A DNA stretch of 55,010 bases from Rickettsiales bacterium. GTDB taxonomy: Bacteria > Pseudomonadota > Alphaproteobacteria > Rickettsiales > UBA8987. Position numbers and translations under genes: made by a program. Positions 1 through 8,943 of this stretch are shown piece by piece. Within the stretch, counting starts at the first letter, position 1; each line of letters starts with the position of its first letter. The stretch covers positions 1 to 55,010 of the forward strand of contig JANRLM010000028.1 of assembly GCA_033762595.1 (NCBI GenBank), in the 5' to 3' direction. The notes under the pieces are model-generated. The model did not search any database and had not been told where the DNA came from. It worked only from the letters and a program-made list of their open reading frames with translations.

Positions 1-568
1 TAATTAAATTAATTGTGAACCCAGCAAATAGAGAGAATACAACGATTTGTAATATCTTACCTTCAGCCATTGCACCAATTGCATTGTGAGGGAAAATACT
101 AATTATCATCTCCAAGAAATCTTTTGGCCCATCTGTTGGAATTTGGAAAGTAGATTTCTCCATATGAAGCTCAACACCTTTGCCTGGCTCAAAAATAATG
201 CCAGCACCAAGACCAATTACAACCGCAAAACATGCCGTGCCAAGATATGCAAGCACTGATTTCAAGCCAATCTTAGACATATTAGAGGAATTAACCATAT
301 TTGTAATCGCAGAAACAAGCGAAAAGAAAATAAGTGGTGGAATAACCATTTTAACAAGGTTAATGAAGATAGTTCCAAGTGGAAGTAAATATCTAGTGTA
401 ATCAGCGGTTTTATATTCTTCTATGGAATCAATTACCCCCATTGAAAGTAGCACATTAGCAAGCGGGTGATGGATAATATATCCAACAATAACGCCAAGC
501 ACCAAGCCAATTAGAACCTTAACCCAGAGTGCAACCTTACCAGAAGTATTTTCGTAACTAGCAGCCAT
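1..568 (-). CDS. Dicarboxylate/amino acid:cation symporter (DAACS family), C-terminus outside window
   Basis: The reading frame starts with ATG at 568 (AAGG lies about 10 nt upstream) and stays open to the window edge, so only about the first 189 residues are present. The N-terminus begins MAASYENTSGKVALWVKVLI and has several hydrophobic helices. VKMVIPPLIFFSLVSAI is the conserved helix-3 region of the GltP/DctA/sodium:dicarboxylate symporter family, and residues further on (GAGIIFEPGKG, FPHNAIGAMAEG) also fit. The family imports glutamate, aspartate or C4-dicarboxylates with H+ or Na+ across the inner membrane. The substrate cannot be decided from this part. It is read toward the window start and is separated from argF by about 120 bp with no clear signals. 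Confidence 0.85.
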   Translation of the reverse strand, partial: MAASYENTSGKVALWVKVLIGLVLGVIVGYIIHHPLANVLLSMGVIDSIEEYKTADYTRYLLPLGTIFINLVKMVIPPLIFFSLVSAITNMVNSSNMSKIGLKSVLAYLGTACFAVVIGLGAGIIFEPGKGVELHMEKSTFQIPTDGPKDFLEMIISIFPHNAIGAMAEGKILQIVVFSLFAGFTINLI

Positions 569-691
569 ATCTAAACCTTACTTATAAAATATTAATAATA
601 TTCCAATCCCCTGTGAACAAAACAGGAAATTAGAAACAAATTTTTCAATATGTCAATGCTAAATTTAGAAAAAATTATTAATACACTTGAC

Positions 692-1594
692 TTATATCAA
701 ACCACAGCACCAAACCATAATTGATTTTTGAATGTGTAGGCGGTTTTCTGCCTCATCGTAAATCACAGATTTTTCACCATCTATAATTTCAGAAGTTACT
801 TCCTCACCCCTGTGGGCTGGCAAACAATGCAGAAAAATGGCATTTTTATTGGCAAGGGCAAAAATTTCTTCATTCACTTGATAAGGTTTTAATATCCTTT
901 TTTTCTCAATATTATCTTCATTTTCTCCCATTGAAACCCAAGTATCTGTGGTTATAACATTCGCATTTTGAACTGCATCTTTTGGGTTTTCATAATATTT
1001 TACAAATTCAGATTCAAAATTTTCATATTTGAATTTAGTTGGAAAGGAAATATTTAGCTCAAAACCGAATTTATTTGCGGCTTGAATCCAGCTTCTGCAG
1101 ACATTGTTGTAATCCCCAAGCCAAGCAATTCTTTGATTTTTTATATCACCCAAATGTTCTTCTATAGTCAGAATATCTGCCATTATTTGGCAAGGGTGGC
1201 TATAATCTGTAAGGCCGTTAATTACTGGCACTGAAGCGTTCTCGGCAAGCTCTAGCAAACCTTCGTGCTTATAGGTTCTAATCATTATAATATCAACATA
1301 TCTTGAAAGCACATTTGCGGTATCTTTAATTGGCTCACCCCTGCCAATTTGAGAGTGAGAGCCACTTATAAAAATTGCATTACCACCTAGCTGATTAATT
1401 CCAACTTCAAAAGAAACTCTGGTTCTGGTAGATTCCTTTTCAAAAATCATCGCAAGTTGCTTGCCCTCTAAAATTTTATTGATGATTCCACTTTTGAGAT
1501 CAGATTTCATTTTTTTTGCGAACTCCAATATATGCCGAAGATCTTTTTCTTCAACATCTGAAATATCAAGAAAATCTTTAGTTCTTTGAGTCAA
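692..1594 (-). CDS. argF: Ornithine carbamoyltransferase
   Basis: This 300-residue protein has the full transcarbamylase signature set. STRTR at 55-59 binds carbamoyl phosphate, HPCQ is at 133-136, DTWVSMG near 217-223 is the ornithine-binding SMG loop, and HCLP is at 256-259. It makes citrulline from ornithine and carbamoyl phosphate in arginine synthesis. The length is normal for the family. The start appears to be TTG at 1594; no ATG is available before residue 28 and the homology begins at once. It lies 6 bp downstream of argD on the same strand, so the two form an operon. Confidence 0.95.
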   Translation of the reverse strand: MTQRTKDFLDISDVEEKDLRHILEFAKKMKSDLKSGIINKILEGKQLAMIFEKESTRTRVSFEVGINQLGGNAIFISGSHSQIGRGEPIKDTANVLSRYVDIIMIRTYKHEGLLELAENASVPVINGLTDYSHPCQIMADILTIEEHLGDIKNQRIAWLGDYNNVCRSWIQAANKFGFELNISFPTKFKYENFESEFVKYYENPKDAVQNANVITTDTWVSMGENEDNIEKKRILKPYQVNEEIFALANKNAIFLHCLPAHRGEEVTSEIIDGEKSVIYDEAENRLHIQKSIMVWCCGLI

Positions 1595-1600
1595 TTTTAT

Positions 1601-2782
1601 TTATTTTATTGAGCTTAAATATACATCCAAAACTTGCAACCCTTCATCAGCTTGGGCTTTTGTTAAAATTAGTGGCGGTAAGAACCTAACCACGCTATCA
1701 GCGGCAGGTGCAGTTAGCAAACCAACTTCACGTAAGCCATCAGCGAATTCTTTAACTTCTTTGAATTTTTCTGAGTTAATTTTTAGCCCTATCATTAAGC
1801 CTTTGCCTCTAACTTCAAGCAAATAATTTGGATATTTAGTAACTAAATTTCTTAGCCCTTGCATTAGATAATTACCAACCTCAACAACATTTTCGAGGAA
1901 GCCTTCTGCAAGCATAATATCCATAACGGCGTGGCAAACTGCAACCGCCAAAGGGTTACCAGCATAAGTTGAACCATGCGAACCGACCGTCATTGTATCA
2001 CCAACTTTCTTGTTTAGCAAACAAGCACCAACTGGAAAGCCCGAGCCAATGCCTTTTGCCGAAGATGAAATATCTGGGTGAACATTCGCCCATTCGTGAG
2101 AGAAAAACTTGCCAGTTCTTCCCATACCGCATTGAACGCCATCAAACATTAGAATAAGATTATTTTCATCACAGATTTTTCTTAAGCCCTGCAAAAATTC
2201 ATCACTACAAGGGCGAATTCCACCCTCACCTTGCACTGGCTCAACTAATATACCAGCCGTATTTTCATTAATTGCTTTTTTAACCGCTTCTAAATTACCA
2301 AATTCTACTTGATCAAAACCATCAGCTGCAGGCTCAAAACCTTTCATGAGCTTCTCTTTGCCAGCCGCAGAAATACAACCAAGAGTTCTTCCGTGAAAAG
2401 CCCCGTGGAAAGTTATAATTCTATATTTATGCGGGTTACCGGTTTCATCGTGATATTTTCTGATTGCTTTCATTCCGCACTCAACGGCTTCCGCACCAGA
2501 ATTACACATAAACATATAATGTGCGAACTTTGAAGCTTTTGTAACCCTTTCCGCAAGCTCCTCATAGCCTTGAATTGAATACATATTTGATACATGCCAT
2601 AGCTTAGCAGCTTGATCTTGCAATGCCTTTACAAGATGTGGGTGGCAATGACCCATTGAATTTACGCCAATTCCAGAAGCAAAATCTAAATATTTTTTGC
2701 CGTTTTTATCATAAAGATAAATATTTTCACCTCTCTCAAAAGAGTATTTTGATTTAGCATATACTGGAAGAATGTGCGTCAT
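1601..2782 (-). CDS. argD: Acetylornithine aminotransferase
   Basis: A class III PLP aminotransferase of 393 residues. Visible motifs are NSGAEAVE (94-101, phosphate binding), the FDGVQCGMGRTG region (213-224) and SAKGIGSGFPVGA, with the PLP lysine at K243, then GSHGSTYAGNPLA. It converts N-acetylglutamate semialdehyde to N-acetylornithine with glutamate as donor. In other bacteria argD can also act as succinyl-DAP aminotransferase, which would suit the lysA gene in this window. It starts at ATG 2782 and is the promoter-proximal gene of the argD-argF pair, the common alphaproteobacterial order. Confidence 0.95.
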   Translation of the reverse strand: MTHILPVYAKSKYSFERGENIYLYDKNGKKYLDFASGIGVNSMGHCHPHLVKALQDQAAKLWHVSNMYSIQGYEELAERVTKASKFAHYMFMCNSGAEAVECGMKAIRKYHDETGNPHKYRIITFHGAFHGRTLGCISAAGKEKLMKGFEPAADGFDQVEFGNLEAVKKAINENTAGILVEPVQGEGGIRPCSDEFLQGLRKICDENNLILMFDGVQCGMGRTGKFFSHEWANVHPDISSSAKGIGSGFPVGACLLNKKVGDTMTVGSHGSTYAGNPLAVAVCHAVMDIMLAEGFLENVVEVGNYLMQGLRNLVTKYPNYLLEVRGKGLMIGLKINSEKFKEVKEFADGLREVGLLTAPAADSVVRFLPPLILTKAQADEGLQVLDVYLSSIK

Positions 2783-2898
2783 TTATTATTATTATTTATT
2801 ATGATTAGCCTTATATAATAAATGTTTATTAATGCAAGAAAGGTTAGAATTAAAATTTCTTTAGATAAAAATTATTTCACCTTGACTAATTAGTTTTT

Positions 2899-3105
2899 GT
2901 GATTAAATTGCAACAAGTAATTAATTTAATGTTAATTAGCTTGTTACCTACTACAAAAAAAATTGACGGCTTCAACCCTGAGGATTTCCAAGCACTTGCA
3001 GACGCTATGGAAATTACTGGTAATCCAGATAATGATGTTCTTCCATCAACAAATTTTTCTCAAACAGCAAGAAAAGCTTTCAACCCTTTTTCTAAATTTA
3101 GATAA
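2899..3105 (+). CDS. Small hypothetical ORF, possibly a gene remnant
   Basis: A 68-codon frame with a GTG start and no clear ribosome binding site. The second half (KKIDGFNPEDFQALADAMEI, then SQTARKAFNPFSKFR) looks more like real protein than the first half, which is simply AT-rich. That suggests either a short gene starting later or the tail of a decayed gene. I do not recognise the family. It sits alone between two minus-strand genes, just before a palindromic repeat. Confidence 0.25.
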   Translation: MIKLQQVINLMLISLLPTTKKIDGFNPEDFQALADAMEITGNPDNDVLPSTNFSQTARKAFNPFSKFR

Positions 3106-3170
3106 ACTAACAAAGGGAGTGATTAATAAGAATAGATTTTATTAAATTATATGTTGTTTTTCCTCTAAAG

Positions 3171-3271
3171 TGTCACCCCGCATTTATTGGGGGGTAAGAC
3201 ATAAAACAAGCTCAAAACTTAGGTTTGGAAATACTTTCAACAATTAACCACGCAATAAATGCGGGGTGACA
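3171..3271. repeat. 101-bp MITE-like palindromic element, copy 1
   Basis: It begins TGTCACCCCGCATTTATT and ends AATAAATGCGGGGTGACA, so the outer 18 bases are exact inverted repeats; the inner part of the arm has diverged. A second copy of the same length lies at 39427-39527 with clear similarity along its whole length. It encodes no protein. It is downstream of ispG and could also form a strong RNA hairpin at that gene's 3' end. Confidence 0.85.
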
Positions 3272-3315
3272 TTTAGTGGTTAAGTGGATAAAATCTATGC
3301 TCAGTAATAACTGCC

Positions 3316-4524
3316 CTACCCAAACCTTCTTTCAATATATTCTTCAACTAATTGCTTGAATTCAGAGGCGATATTTGCCCCTCTTAAAGTGTGAGTTTTT
3401 TTGCCATCAATAAAAACTGGGGCTGTTGGTGCTTCACCAGTTCCGGGTAGAGAAATACCAATATCGGCGTGCTTGCTCTCTCCTGGGCCATTAACAATAC
3501 AACCCATTACCGCAACATTTAACTTTTCAACACCGGCATATTTATCTTTCCAAATTGGCATAGAATCTTTCAAAAAATTCTGAATATTTTCTGCAAGCTC
3601 TTGGAAGAATGTTGAAGTTGTTCTGCCACAACCGGGGCAAGCTGTAACTTGTGGCGTGAAGGAACGCAAACCTATTGCTTGCAAAATCTCCTGACAAACT
3701 TGAACTTCTGTTGTGCGAGGCTCATTTGGGCGTGGCGTTAGCGATGCACGGATTGTGTCGCCAATCCCTTGTTGAAGCAGATAAGATAATGCAGCCGTTG
3801 TTGCAACAATTCCTTTACTACCCATGCCAGCCTCTGTTAGCCCTAGATGCAAGCAATAATTAGATTTTGCGGCTAAATCCTCATAAACTTTTATTAGATC
3901 ATTTACACGGCTAACTTTGCACGAGATAATAATTCTATCAGCACCAAGCCCTATTTCTTCAGCTTTTCTAGCACTTATTAATGCGGATTCAACAATCGCA
4001 TTTCGCATAATTTCATCTGCTGGTTTTGGGTTTGCGGATTTGGTATTATCATCCATCATTTTAACAACCAACTCCTGATCCATACTGCCCCAATTCACCC
4101 CAATACGAACTGGCTTATTATATTCAATTGCTTTCTCAATCATTACTTCAAACTGAGCATCTTTCTTTTTGCCAAAGCCAACATTTCCGGGGTTGATGCG
4201 ATATTTATCTAATGCCTTGGCACAATCTGGGTAATCAGTAAGTAGCCTATGGCCATTATAGTGAAAATCGCCAACAATAGGTGCTGTGCAGTTTTTAAGT
4301 AGAAGTTTTTCTTTAATATATGGAACAGCTTTTGCTGCAGCTTCCGTATTAACGGTTATACGCACTTTTTCAGAACCCGCCTGCCATAATTCAATAATTT
4401 GAGCGGTTGTTGCCTCAACATTTTCGGTATCCGTATTCGTCATTGATTGCACAATAATTGGTGCATCACCCCCAACATATAGATTTCCAACTTTTACTTT
4501 ATATGTTTTATGGCGTAATTTCAT
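3316..4524 (-). CDS. ispG: 4-hydroxy-3-methylbut-2-enyl diphosphate synthase
   Basis: The GcpE/IspG enzyme converts methylerythritol cyclodiphosphate to HMBPP using a [4Fe-4S] cluster. This is the next-to-last step of the MEP isoprenoid route, and dxr from the same pathway is at 40.3 kb. The N-terminal TIM-barrel part has [17 protein letters not shown]. The cluster ligands are visible as ACPGCGR (C296, C299) and [10 protein letters not shown] (C342). I chose ATG at 4524 (402 residues); a TTG at 4548 in the same frame would add eight residues with no family support. It follows a rodZ-like gene, the same neighbour order as in E. coli. Confidence 0.95.
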   Translation of the reverse strand: MKLRHKTYKVKVGNLYVGGDAPIIVQSMTNTDTENVEATTAQIIELWQAGSEKVRITVNTEAAAKAVPYIKEKLLLKNCTAPIVGDFHYNGHRLLTDYPDCAKALDKYRINPGNVGFGKKKDAQFEVMIEKAIEYNKPVRIGVNWGSMDQELVVKMMDDNTKSANPKPADEIMRNAIVESALISARKAEEIGLGADRIIISCKVSRVNDLIKVYEDLAAKSNYCLHLGLTEAGMGSKGIVATTAALSYLLQQGIGDTIRASLTPRPNEPRTTEVQVCQEILQAIGLRSFTPQVTACPGCGRTTSTFFQELAENIQNFLKDSMPIWKDKYAGVEKLNVAVMGCIVNGPGESKHADIGISLPGTGEAPTAPVFIDGKKTHTLRGANIASEFKQLVEEYIERRFG

Positions 4525-4668
4525 TTCATTTTTAAAGTTATATTTCAATATCTTAAGCTTATATAAGGAATTTTTAATAAATAAAGCAACTTGATGAGTG
4601 CCTAAAGAATCCTGATGTTAGCTTTAAAATTGGCTCACCCACAGATGGCTTCCAAAAAGAATAACTAA

Positions 4669-5481
4669 CTACTTTCCCGAAAAATCAATCGCGTTGAGCA
4701 AACTCTCAGAGGATAGGATATAATAATTATCTTCCATTGAAATTTTGGAGATATCTGGCACTAGAAAACCATTCATATAAATTTCTACATCATCTGTTTT
4801 TTGTAGCTTAAGAAATTGTGCATCAACTAAATCAAAGATATAGGTTTGATTAATCTTGAGCGATTTTTCTAAAGAATTTCTGCCATTTGCATCAAGCAGA
4901 GAAATTTTTGTTGGGTGCAACGCCAAAATTACTACATTCACATTTTTCTTTTTAAGCTCAGAAATATCCCTTTCAAAAGGGCTTTTTGGAGCTGGAATTA
5001 TCTGCTCAGAATTTGATTTATCTTGTGTTTTGAGATATTTCGTTTTTTTATCATCGGTTGAGAAAAAGATTAAATAAACCAATATTATAATTAAAAAACA
5101 AATTGAAACCAAAGTTTTTGTTGGAACAATATTGTTAGATTCCTTGCCGAATTCTAAGCTCATTTTATGTGGGGAGAATAATTCTTCCTCAGAAACAACT
5201 CTCTCAAATTGCTTGGTATCTATCCCCATAAATTCAGAGATACTTTTTACATAAGCCTTAGTATAAATTCCACCCGGAAGCCTAGATAGATCACCTTCTT
5301 CAATCGCTTTTACATAATCAAGTTTGATGTTGGTTTTTTCCGCAACATCTTCAAGGCTGATGTTTTTTTCCAGCCGGACGCGTCTTAGCTCGTCTAAAAA
5401 TTCATTAGAAAGTATTTTTTCTTCCTCTTTACGCACAATTAGAAAAATGATAAATTTATTATAATTCTTATATCTATTCAA
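4669..5481 (-). CDS. RodZ-like HTH and transmembrane protein
   Basis: The N-terminal part (LRRVRLEKNISLEDVAEKTNIKLDYVKAIEEGD) is a Cro/RodZ-type helix-turn-helix. It is followed by one membrane helix (LVSICFLIIILVYLIFF, about 125-141), a short linker and a C-terminal beta-rich region like the DUF4115 domain of RodZ. RodZ links MreB to the membrane and helps set cell shape. Position just upstream of ispG matches rodZ-ispG in E. coli. The start is uncertain: the longest frame uses TTG at 5481, a GTG lies near 5436, and an AAAGAGGAAG stretch follows it without an obvious ATG. Overall length (about 255-270) suits RodZ of reduced alphaproteobacteria. Confidence 0.8.
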   Translation of the reverse strand: MNRYKNYNKFIIFLIVRKEEEKILSNEFLDELRRVRLEKNISLEDVAEKTNIKLDYVKAIEEGDLSRLPGGIYTKAYVKSISEFMGIDTKQFERVVSEEELFSPHKMSLEFGKESNNIVPTKTLVSICFLIIILVYLIFFSTDDKKTKYLKTQDKSNSEQIIPAPKSPFERDISELKKKNVNVVILALHPTKISLLDANGRNSLEKSLKINQTYIFDLVDAQFLKLQKTDDVEIYMNGFLVPDISKISMEDNYYILSSESLLNAIDFSGK

Positions 5482-5562
5482 ATTTCTTAAGACAAGATAT
5501 AACTTGAGAAAATCTTAGTTTTATGTATTTTTTTGCCAGTAAATAGCAATTATTTTATAAAA

Positions 5563-6912
5563 ATGTCTAATAATAAAACTTGGTCTCCATCTAGTTGGAG
5601 GGGGCTCCCAATTAAGCAACAGCCGATTTATGAAGATGAGGCAAAACTGAATAAAACCCTTGGTGAACTTAAAAAATACCCTTCACTAGTTATTCCGTCT
5701 GAAATTCGCAATCTAAAAAAGCAAATGGCACAAGTGGCAAAAGGTAAGGCGTTCCTTCTGCAGGGCGGTGATTGCGCTGAAAGCTTTGCTGAGTTTAACC
5801 AAGGTAATCTTTTATCTTTCTTCAAAGTTATTCTGCAAATGACAGTCGCTTTGATGTATGGTGCAGGTAAGCCAGTGGTGAAAGTTGGCAGAATTGCAGG
5901 GCAGTTCGCCAAACCTCGTTCAGCTGATTTTGAGGAACTGGAAGGAAAATCTTTGCCAAGTTACAGGGGTGATATTGTTAATAACATTGATTTTACTGAA
6001 GAATCTCGCAAAAATAACCCTGAAAACCTACTCAAAGCTTATTTCCAATCTGCTTCTACGCTTAATTATTTGAGAGCTTTAGCCAAAGGTGGCCACGCAT
6101 CTTTGAGGAATGTAAGCAAATGGAATGATGAATTTATCCAAAAATCAACGCAAGGTAAAAGATTTTCCGCACTAGTTGATGCAATCAATGTTTGCCAATC
6201 TTTTATGAAAGCGTGCGGAATTTCAACAGATGAAGTTTCTCAGCTACAAGAAGCGGATTTCTTCATTTCTCACGAAGGTTTGTTACTGCCTTATGAAGAA
6301 GCTTTTACCACACAAGATGAAAAAGACGGGAAATTTTACGCAACTTCGGCTCATTTACTATGGATTGGCGATAGAACTAGAGGGCTTGATGATGCCCACA
6401 TTGAGTATTTCAGAGGAATTGAAAACCCAATCGCCTCTAAGGTTGGTCCTTCAATGAAAATTGATGAATTGCTGAAGCTAATTGATACCTTAAACCCTGA
6501 AAATGAAGCTGGCAGGCTTACTCTTATCAGCAGAATGGGGCATAATAAAGTTGGCGAAAATTTACCTGCTTTAGTTAGAGCCGTTAAAAAAGAGGGCAAA
6601 AATGTCATATGGAGTTGCGATCCTATGCACGGCAACACTATAAAATCACCAAATGGTATTAAAACTAGGCCGTTTAATGATATACTTTCTGAAGTTAGAA
6701 GTTTCTTCCAAATTCACGAATCAGAAGGCACTTATGCAGGTGGCGTGCATTTTGAAATGACTGGTCAAGATGTAACTGAATGCATTGGTGGCTCGCAAGC
6801 AATTACTGAGGTTGATTTGAACAAACGCTATCACACGCATTGTGATCCTCGCCTAAACGCCTCACAAAGTTTGGAATTAGCCTTCCTGATTGCTGAGGAA
6901 ATTAAGGGGTAA
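5563..6912 (+). CDS. aroG: 3-deoxy-7-phosphoheptulonate (DAHP) synthase, class II
   Basis: This is the first enzyme of the shikimate pathway, joining phosphoenolpyruvate and erythrose-4-phosphate. It is the plant/Mycobacterium-like class II form. Signatures are QGGDCAESFAEF, KVGRIAGQFAKPRS, WIGDRTRGLDDAHIEYFRG, SRMGHNKVGE, CDPMHGNT, GGVHFEMTGQDVTECIGG and YHTHCDPRLNASQSLE. I chose ATG at 5563 (MSNNKTWSPSSWRG, 449 residues); the frame is open to a TTG at 5533 but family members start close to the WSPSSWR segment. It stands alone, divergent from the rodZ-like gene and followed by a palindromic repeat. The symbol follows common usage for this class and is less certain than the function. Confidence 0.93.
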   Translation: MSNNKTWSPSSWRGLPIKQQPIYEDEAKLNKTLGELKKYPSLVIPSEIRNLKKQMAQVAKGKAFLLQGGDCAESFAEFNQGNLLSFFKVILQMTVALMYGAGKPVVKVGRIAGQFAKPRSADFEELEGKSLPSYRGDIVNNIDFTEESRKNNPENLLKAYFQSASTLNYLRALAKGGHASLRNVSKWNDEFIQKSTQGKRFSALVDAINVCQSFMKACGISTDEVSQLQEADFFISHEGLLLPYEEAFTTQDEKDGKFYATSAHLLWIGDRTRGLDDAHIEYFRGIENPIASKVGPSMKIDELLKLIDTLNPENEAGRLTLISRMGHNKVGENLPALVRAVKKEGKNVIWSCDPMHGNTIKSPNGIKTRPFNDILSEVRSFFQIHESEGTYAGGVHFEMTGQDVTECIGGSQAITEVDLNKRYHTHCDPRLNASQSLELAFLIAEEIKG

Positions 6913-6920
6913 TAGTAAAT

Positions 6921-7016
6921 AGTGATAGTGATTAGTGGCGGTGATTAGTTTAGGTGATGTTTACACTTTATTCCCTTTTGTTTCTTCACAATCACTAACC
7001 ACCATCACCAATCACT
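6921..7016. repeat. Imperfect inverted repeat built from GTGATTAGT units
   Basis: A left arm (6921-6946) made of GTGAT/AGTG units pairs imperfectly with a right arm (6990-7016) of AATCACT/ACCATCACC units across a loop of about 43 bases. It lies just after the DAHP synthase stop and before dgt. It could end transcription of the first gene, or be a decayed member of the palindromic repeats seen elsewhere. Confidence 0.6.
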
Positions 7017-7024
7017 AAAATAAT

Positions 7025-8191
7025 ATGAACCAAGAACTTGCGAATTATGCTTGTTATTCCTCAAAATCTCGTGGCAGATTGCATAAAGAGGCACTCAAAA
7101 AAGGCAGATCTGAATTCGCGAGAGATAGGGATAGAATAATCCATTCAACCGCTTTCCGCAGGCTTGAATATAAGACGCAAGTTTTTATTAATAATGAAGG
7201 CGATCATTATCGCACAAGGCTTACACACTCCCTTGAAGTAGCACAACTTGCAAGAAGCCTTGCAAAAATCCTCAGACTTGATGAAGAGCTTTCAGAAGTA
7301 ACAGCACTTGCCCACGATTTAGGCCACGCACCTTTCGGCCACGCCGGTGAAGACGCTCTGCAAGAAGCGATGGAAAATTTTGGTGGCTTTGATCATAATG
7401 CTCAGACTATCAGAATTTTAACCAAGCTAGAAAAGAAATATATTGATTTTGATGGGCTTAACCTCACTTGGGAATGTTTAGAAGGGCTTGCAAAACATAA
7501 TGGCCCTGTCAAAAAACCAGCAAGAGCATTACTTGAATTTAATAAAATCTGGAATTTAGAATTAAATAGTTTTGCTTCCCTTGAAGCACAAATCGCCGCA
7601 ATTTCCGACGATATCGCTTATAACAGCCACGACATTGAAGATGGCCTTAGAGCTAGCTTATTCACCTTTGAAGAAGTTTTTGCCCTGCCAGTAATTGGAG
7701 ATTTATTCAAAGAAACTAAAAAGCAAATCAAAACCAAAAACTCCTTCACAAACCAAATTTTGGTTAATGAGGTTAGAAGTGCCTTTATAAAACATATGCT
7801 AGATGATGTAACATCACAAACTCTTAAAAATATTGAAAAATATAAAATAAGGAATGTTGATGATGTTCGAAATAGTAAATTGCAATTAGCAAATTTTTCT
7901 TCTGATTTTAACGAGAAATTAAAAATTATCAGAGCTTTTTTGAAAAATAAAATGTATCACCATTATAAAGTTCAGATAATGACTCGCAAAGCCAAAAGAG
8001 TTGTGAAAGATTTATTCAATTTTTACTTTGAAAATCCAAATTGTTTAGCACCAAATTGGCTTGAAAATATTAATATAAAAAATGAAAAAGAATTAGCGGT
8101 GAACATCGCAGATTTTATCGCTGGAATGACAGATAGATATGCTTTCATTCAGCATAATAAAATCTTCAATGTGCAATATACTAATTTATAG
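7025..8191 (+). CDS. dgt: Deoxyguanosinetriphosphate triphosphohydrolase-like protein
   Basis: An HD-domain phosphohydrolase of 388 residues. RTRLTHSLEVAQLARSLA and ALAHDLGHAPFGHAGE give the metal-binding H68, H97-D98 and nearby histidines. The N-terminal block (RSEFARDRDRIIHSTAFRRLEYKTQV) is diagnostic for the dGTPase family (type 2). It cleaves dNTPs to nucleoside and tripolyphosphate, affecting nucleotide pools. The start is ATG 7025. recO follows after 8 bp on the same strand, so the two are probably co-transcribed. Confidence 0.93.
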   Translation: MNQELANYACYSSKSRGRLHKEALKKGRSEFARDRDRIIHSTAFRRLEYKTQVFINNEGDHYRTRLTHSLEVAQLARSLAKILRLDEELSEVTALAHDLGHAPFGHAGEDALQEAMENFGGFDHNAQTIRILTKLEKKYIDFDGLNLTWECLEGLAKHNGPVKKPARALLEFNKIWNLELNSFASLEAQIAAISDDIAYNSHDIEDGLRASLFTFEEVFALPVIGDLFKETKKQIKTKNSFTNQILVNEVRSAFIKHMLDDVTSQTLKNIEKYKIRNVDDVRNSKLQLANFSSDFNEKLKIIRAFLKNKMYHHYKVQIMTRKAKRVVKDLFNFYFENPNCLAPNWLENINIKNEKELAVNIADFIAGMTDRYAFIQHNKIFNVQYTNL

Positions 8192-8199
8192 GCTAGTAA

Positions 8200-8943
8200 A
8201 TGAAAATTGAAGATAAAGGTTTTATATTATCAGCCCAAAAATTCGGGGAAAATAGCTTAATTATCAAAATATTAAGCCAAGAAAATGGTATTATACACGG
8301 CATTTTTAGAGCAAGCTCAAAAAATAAAAATCATATATTACAGGGCAACCAAATATGTTTCACGTGGAACGCTCGCCTACAAGAACACCTAGGAAATATC
8401 TCAATTTCCGTAGAAAAATCATATGGAACAATATGTTATAATAATTACCAAAAAATTCTTTCTATAAATTCCCTATGCTCTCTCATTTTAGAATTATTCC
8501 CTGAAAGAGAAAAGATAGAAAATATCCACAAATTAATGCAGGAATATTTATCCTACATTGAAAGCGAATCAATTTTTGAAAATTGGTTAGAGAAATATAT
8601 ATTACTGAAATTAGAATTGCTTAAAAATTCTGGTTTCGGCTTTGATTTTAATAGATGCAGTGAAACTGGTGTAGCGGAAGTTTTTTATATTTCACCAAAG
8701 ACAGGTGCGTGCGTTTGTAAAGAAATTGGTGACCCTTACAAAGAAAAATTATTTATAATACCAAAAATATTTTTAGAAAATTCATTTGAGAAAACAAAAG
8801 AAGATATTATTCAAGCAATTGAAATTATTAGATATTTTTTAGCAAAACATATATTTTCAGAAAAGAATAAAAATCTACCTTTTGCTTTTGAAGAATTTTA
8901 TTCAATATTAAAAAACCAGAAGAAAAATTTATCTTTTAATTAA
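8200..8943 (+). CDS. recO: DNA repair protein RecO
   Basis: A 247-residue protein starting MKIEDKGFILSAQKFGENS, which is the N-terminal OB-fold of RecO. The middle LNSLCSLILELFPERE-like segment and the helical C-terminal half also fit. RecO, with RecR, loads RecA on SSB-coated DNA in the RecFOR pathway. The zinc-finger cysteines of some RecO proteins are only partly present (C-x-E in the RCSETG region and an ACVC motif). It overlaps the end of the convergent GDPD gene by 15 bp. Confidence 0.85.
   Translation: MKIEDKGFILSAQKFGENSLIIKILSQENGIIHGIFRASSKNKNHILQGNQICFTWNARLQEHLGNISISVEKSYGTICYNNYQKILSINSLCSLILELFPEREKIENIHKLMQEYLSYIESESIFENWLEKYILLKLELLKNSGFGFDFNRCSETGVAEVFYISPKTGACVCKEIGDPYKEKLFIIPKIFLENSFEKTKEDIIQAIEIIRYFLAKHIFSEKNKNLPFAFEEFYSILKNQKKNLSFN

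Larger units (their letters stand above)
2783..3315. other. 533-bp intergenic stretch between argD and ispG
   Basis: Upstream of argD there is AT-rich sequence that probably holds its promoter, though no convincing -35/-10 pair stands out. The middle holds a weak 68-codon open frame (2899-3105), and the last third holds a 101-bp palindromic element (3171-3271). No RNA gene was recognised. Confidence 0.7.

Noticed and set aside
3171-3271. Palindromic element read as a CRISPR repeat or a simple terminator
   Set aside because: There is only one copy here, with no spacers; a same-length copy 36 kb away makes a mobile repeat the better reading, though it may also end transcription.
4549-4668. Short minus-strand open stretch (about 30 codons, SYSFWKPSVGEPILK) after the rodZ-like gene
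   Set aside because: No start codon or ribosome site and no recognisable family; too short to call a remnant with confidence.
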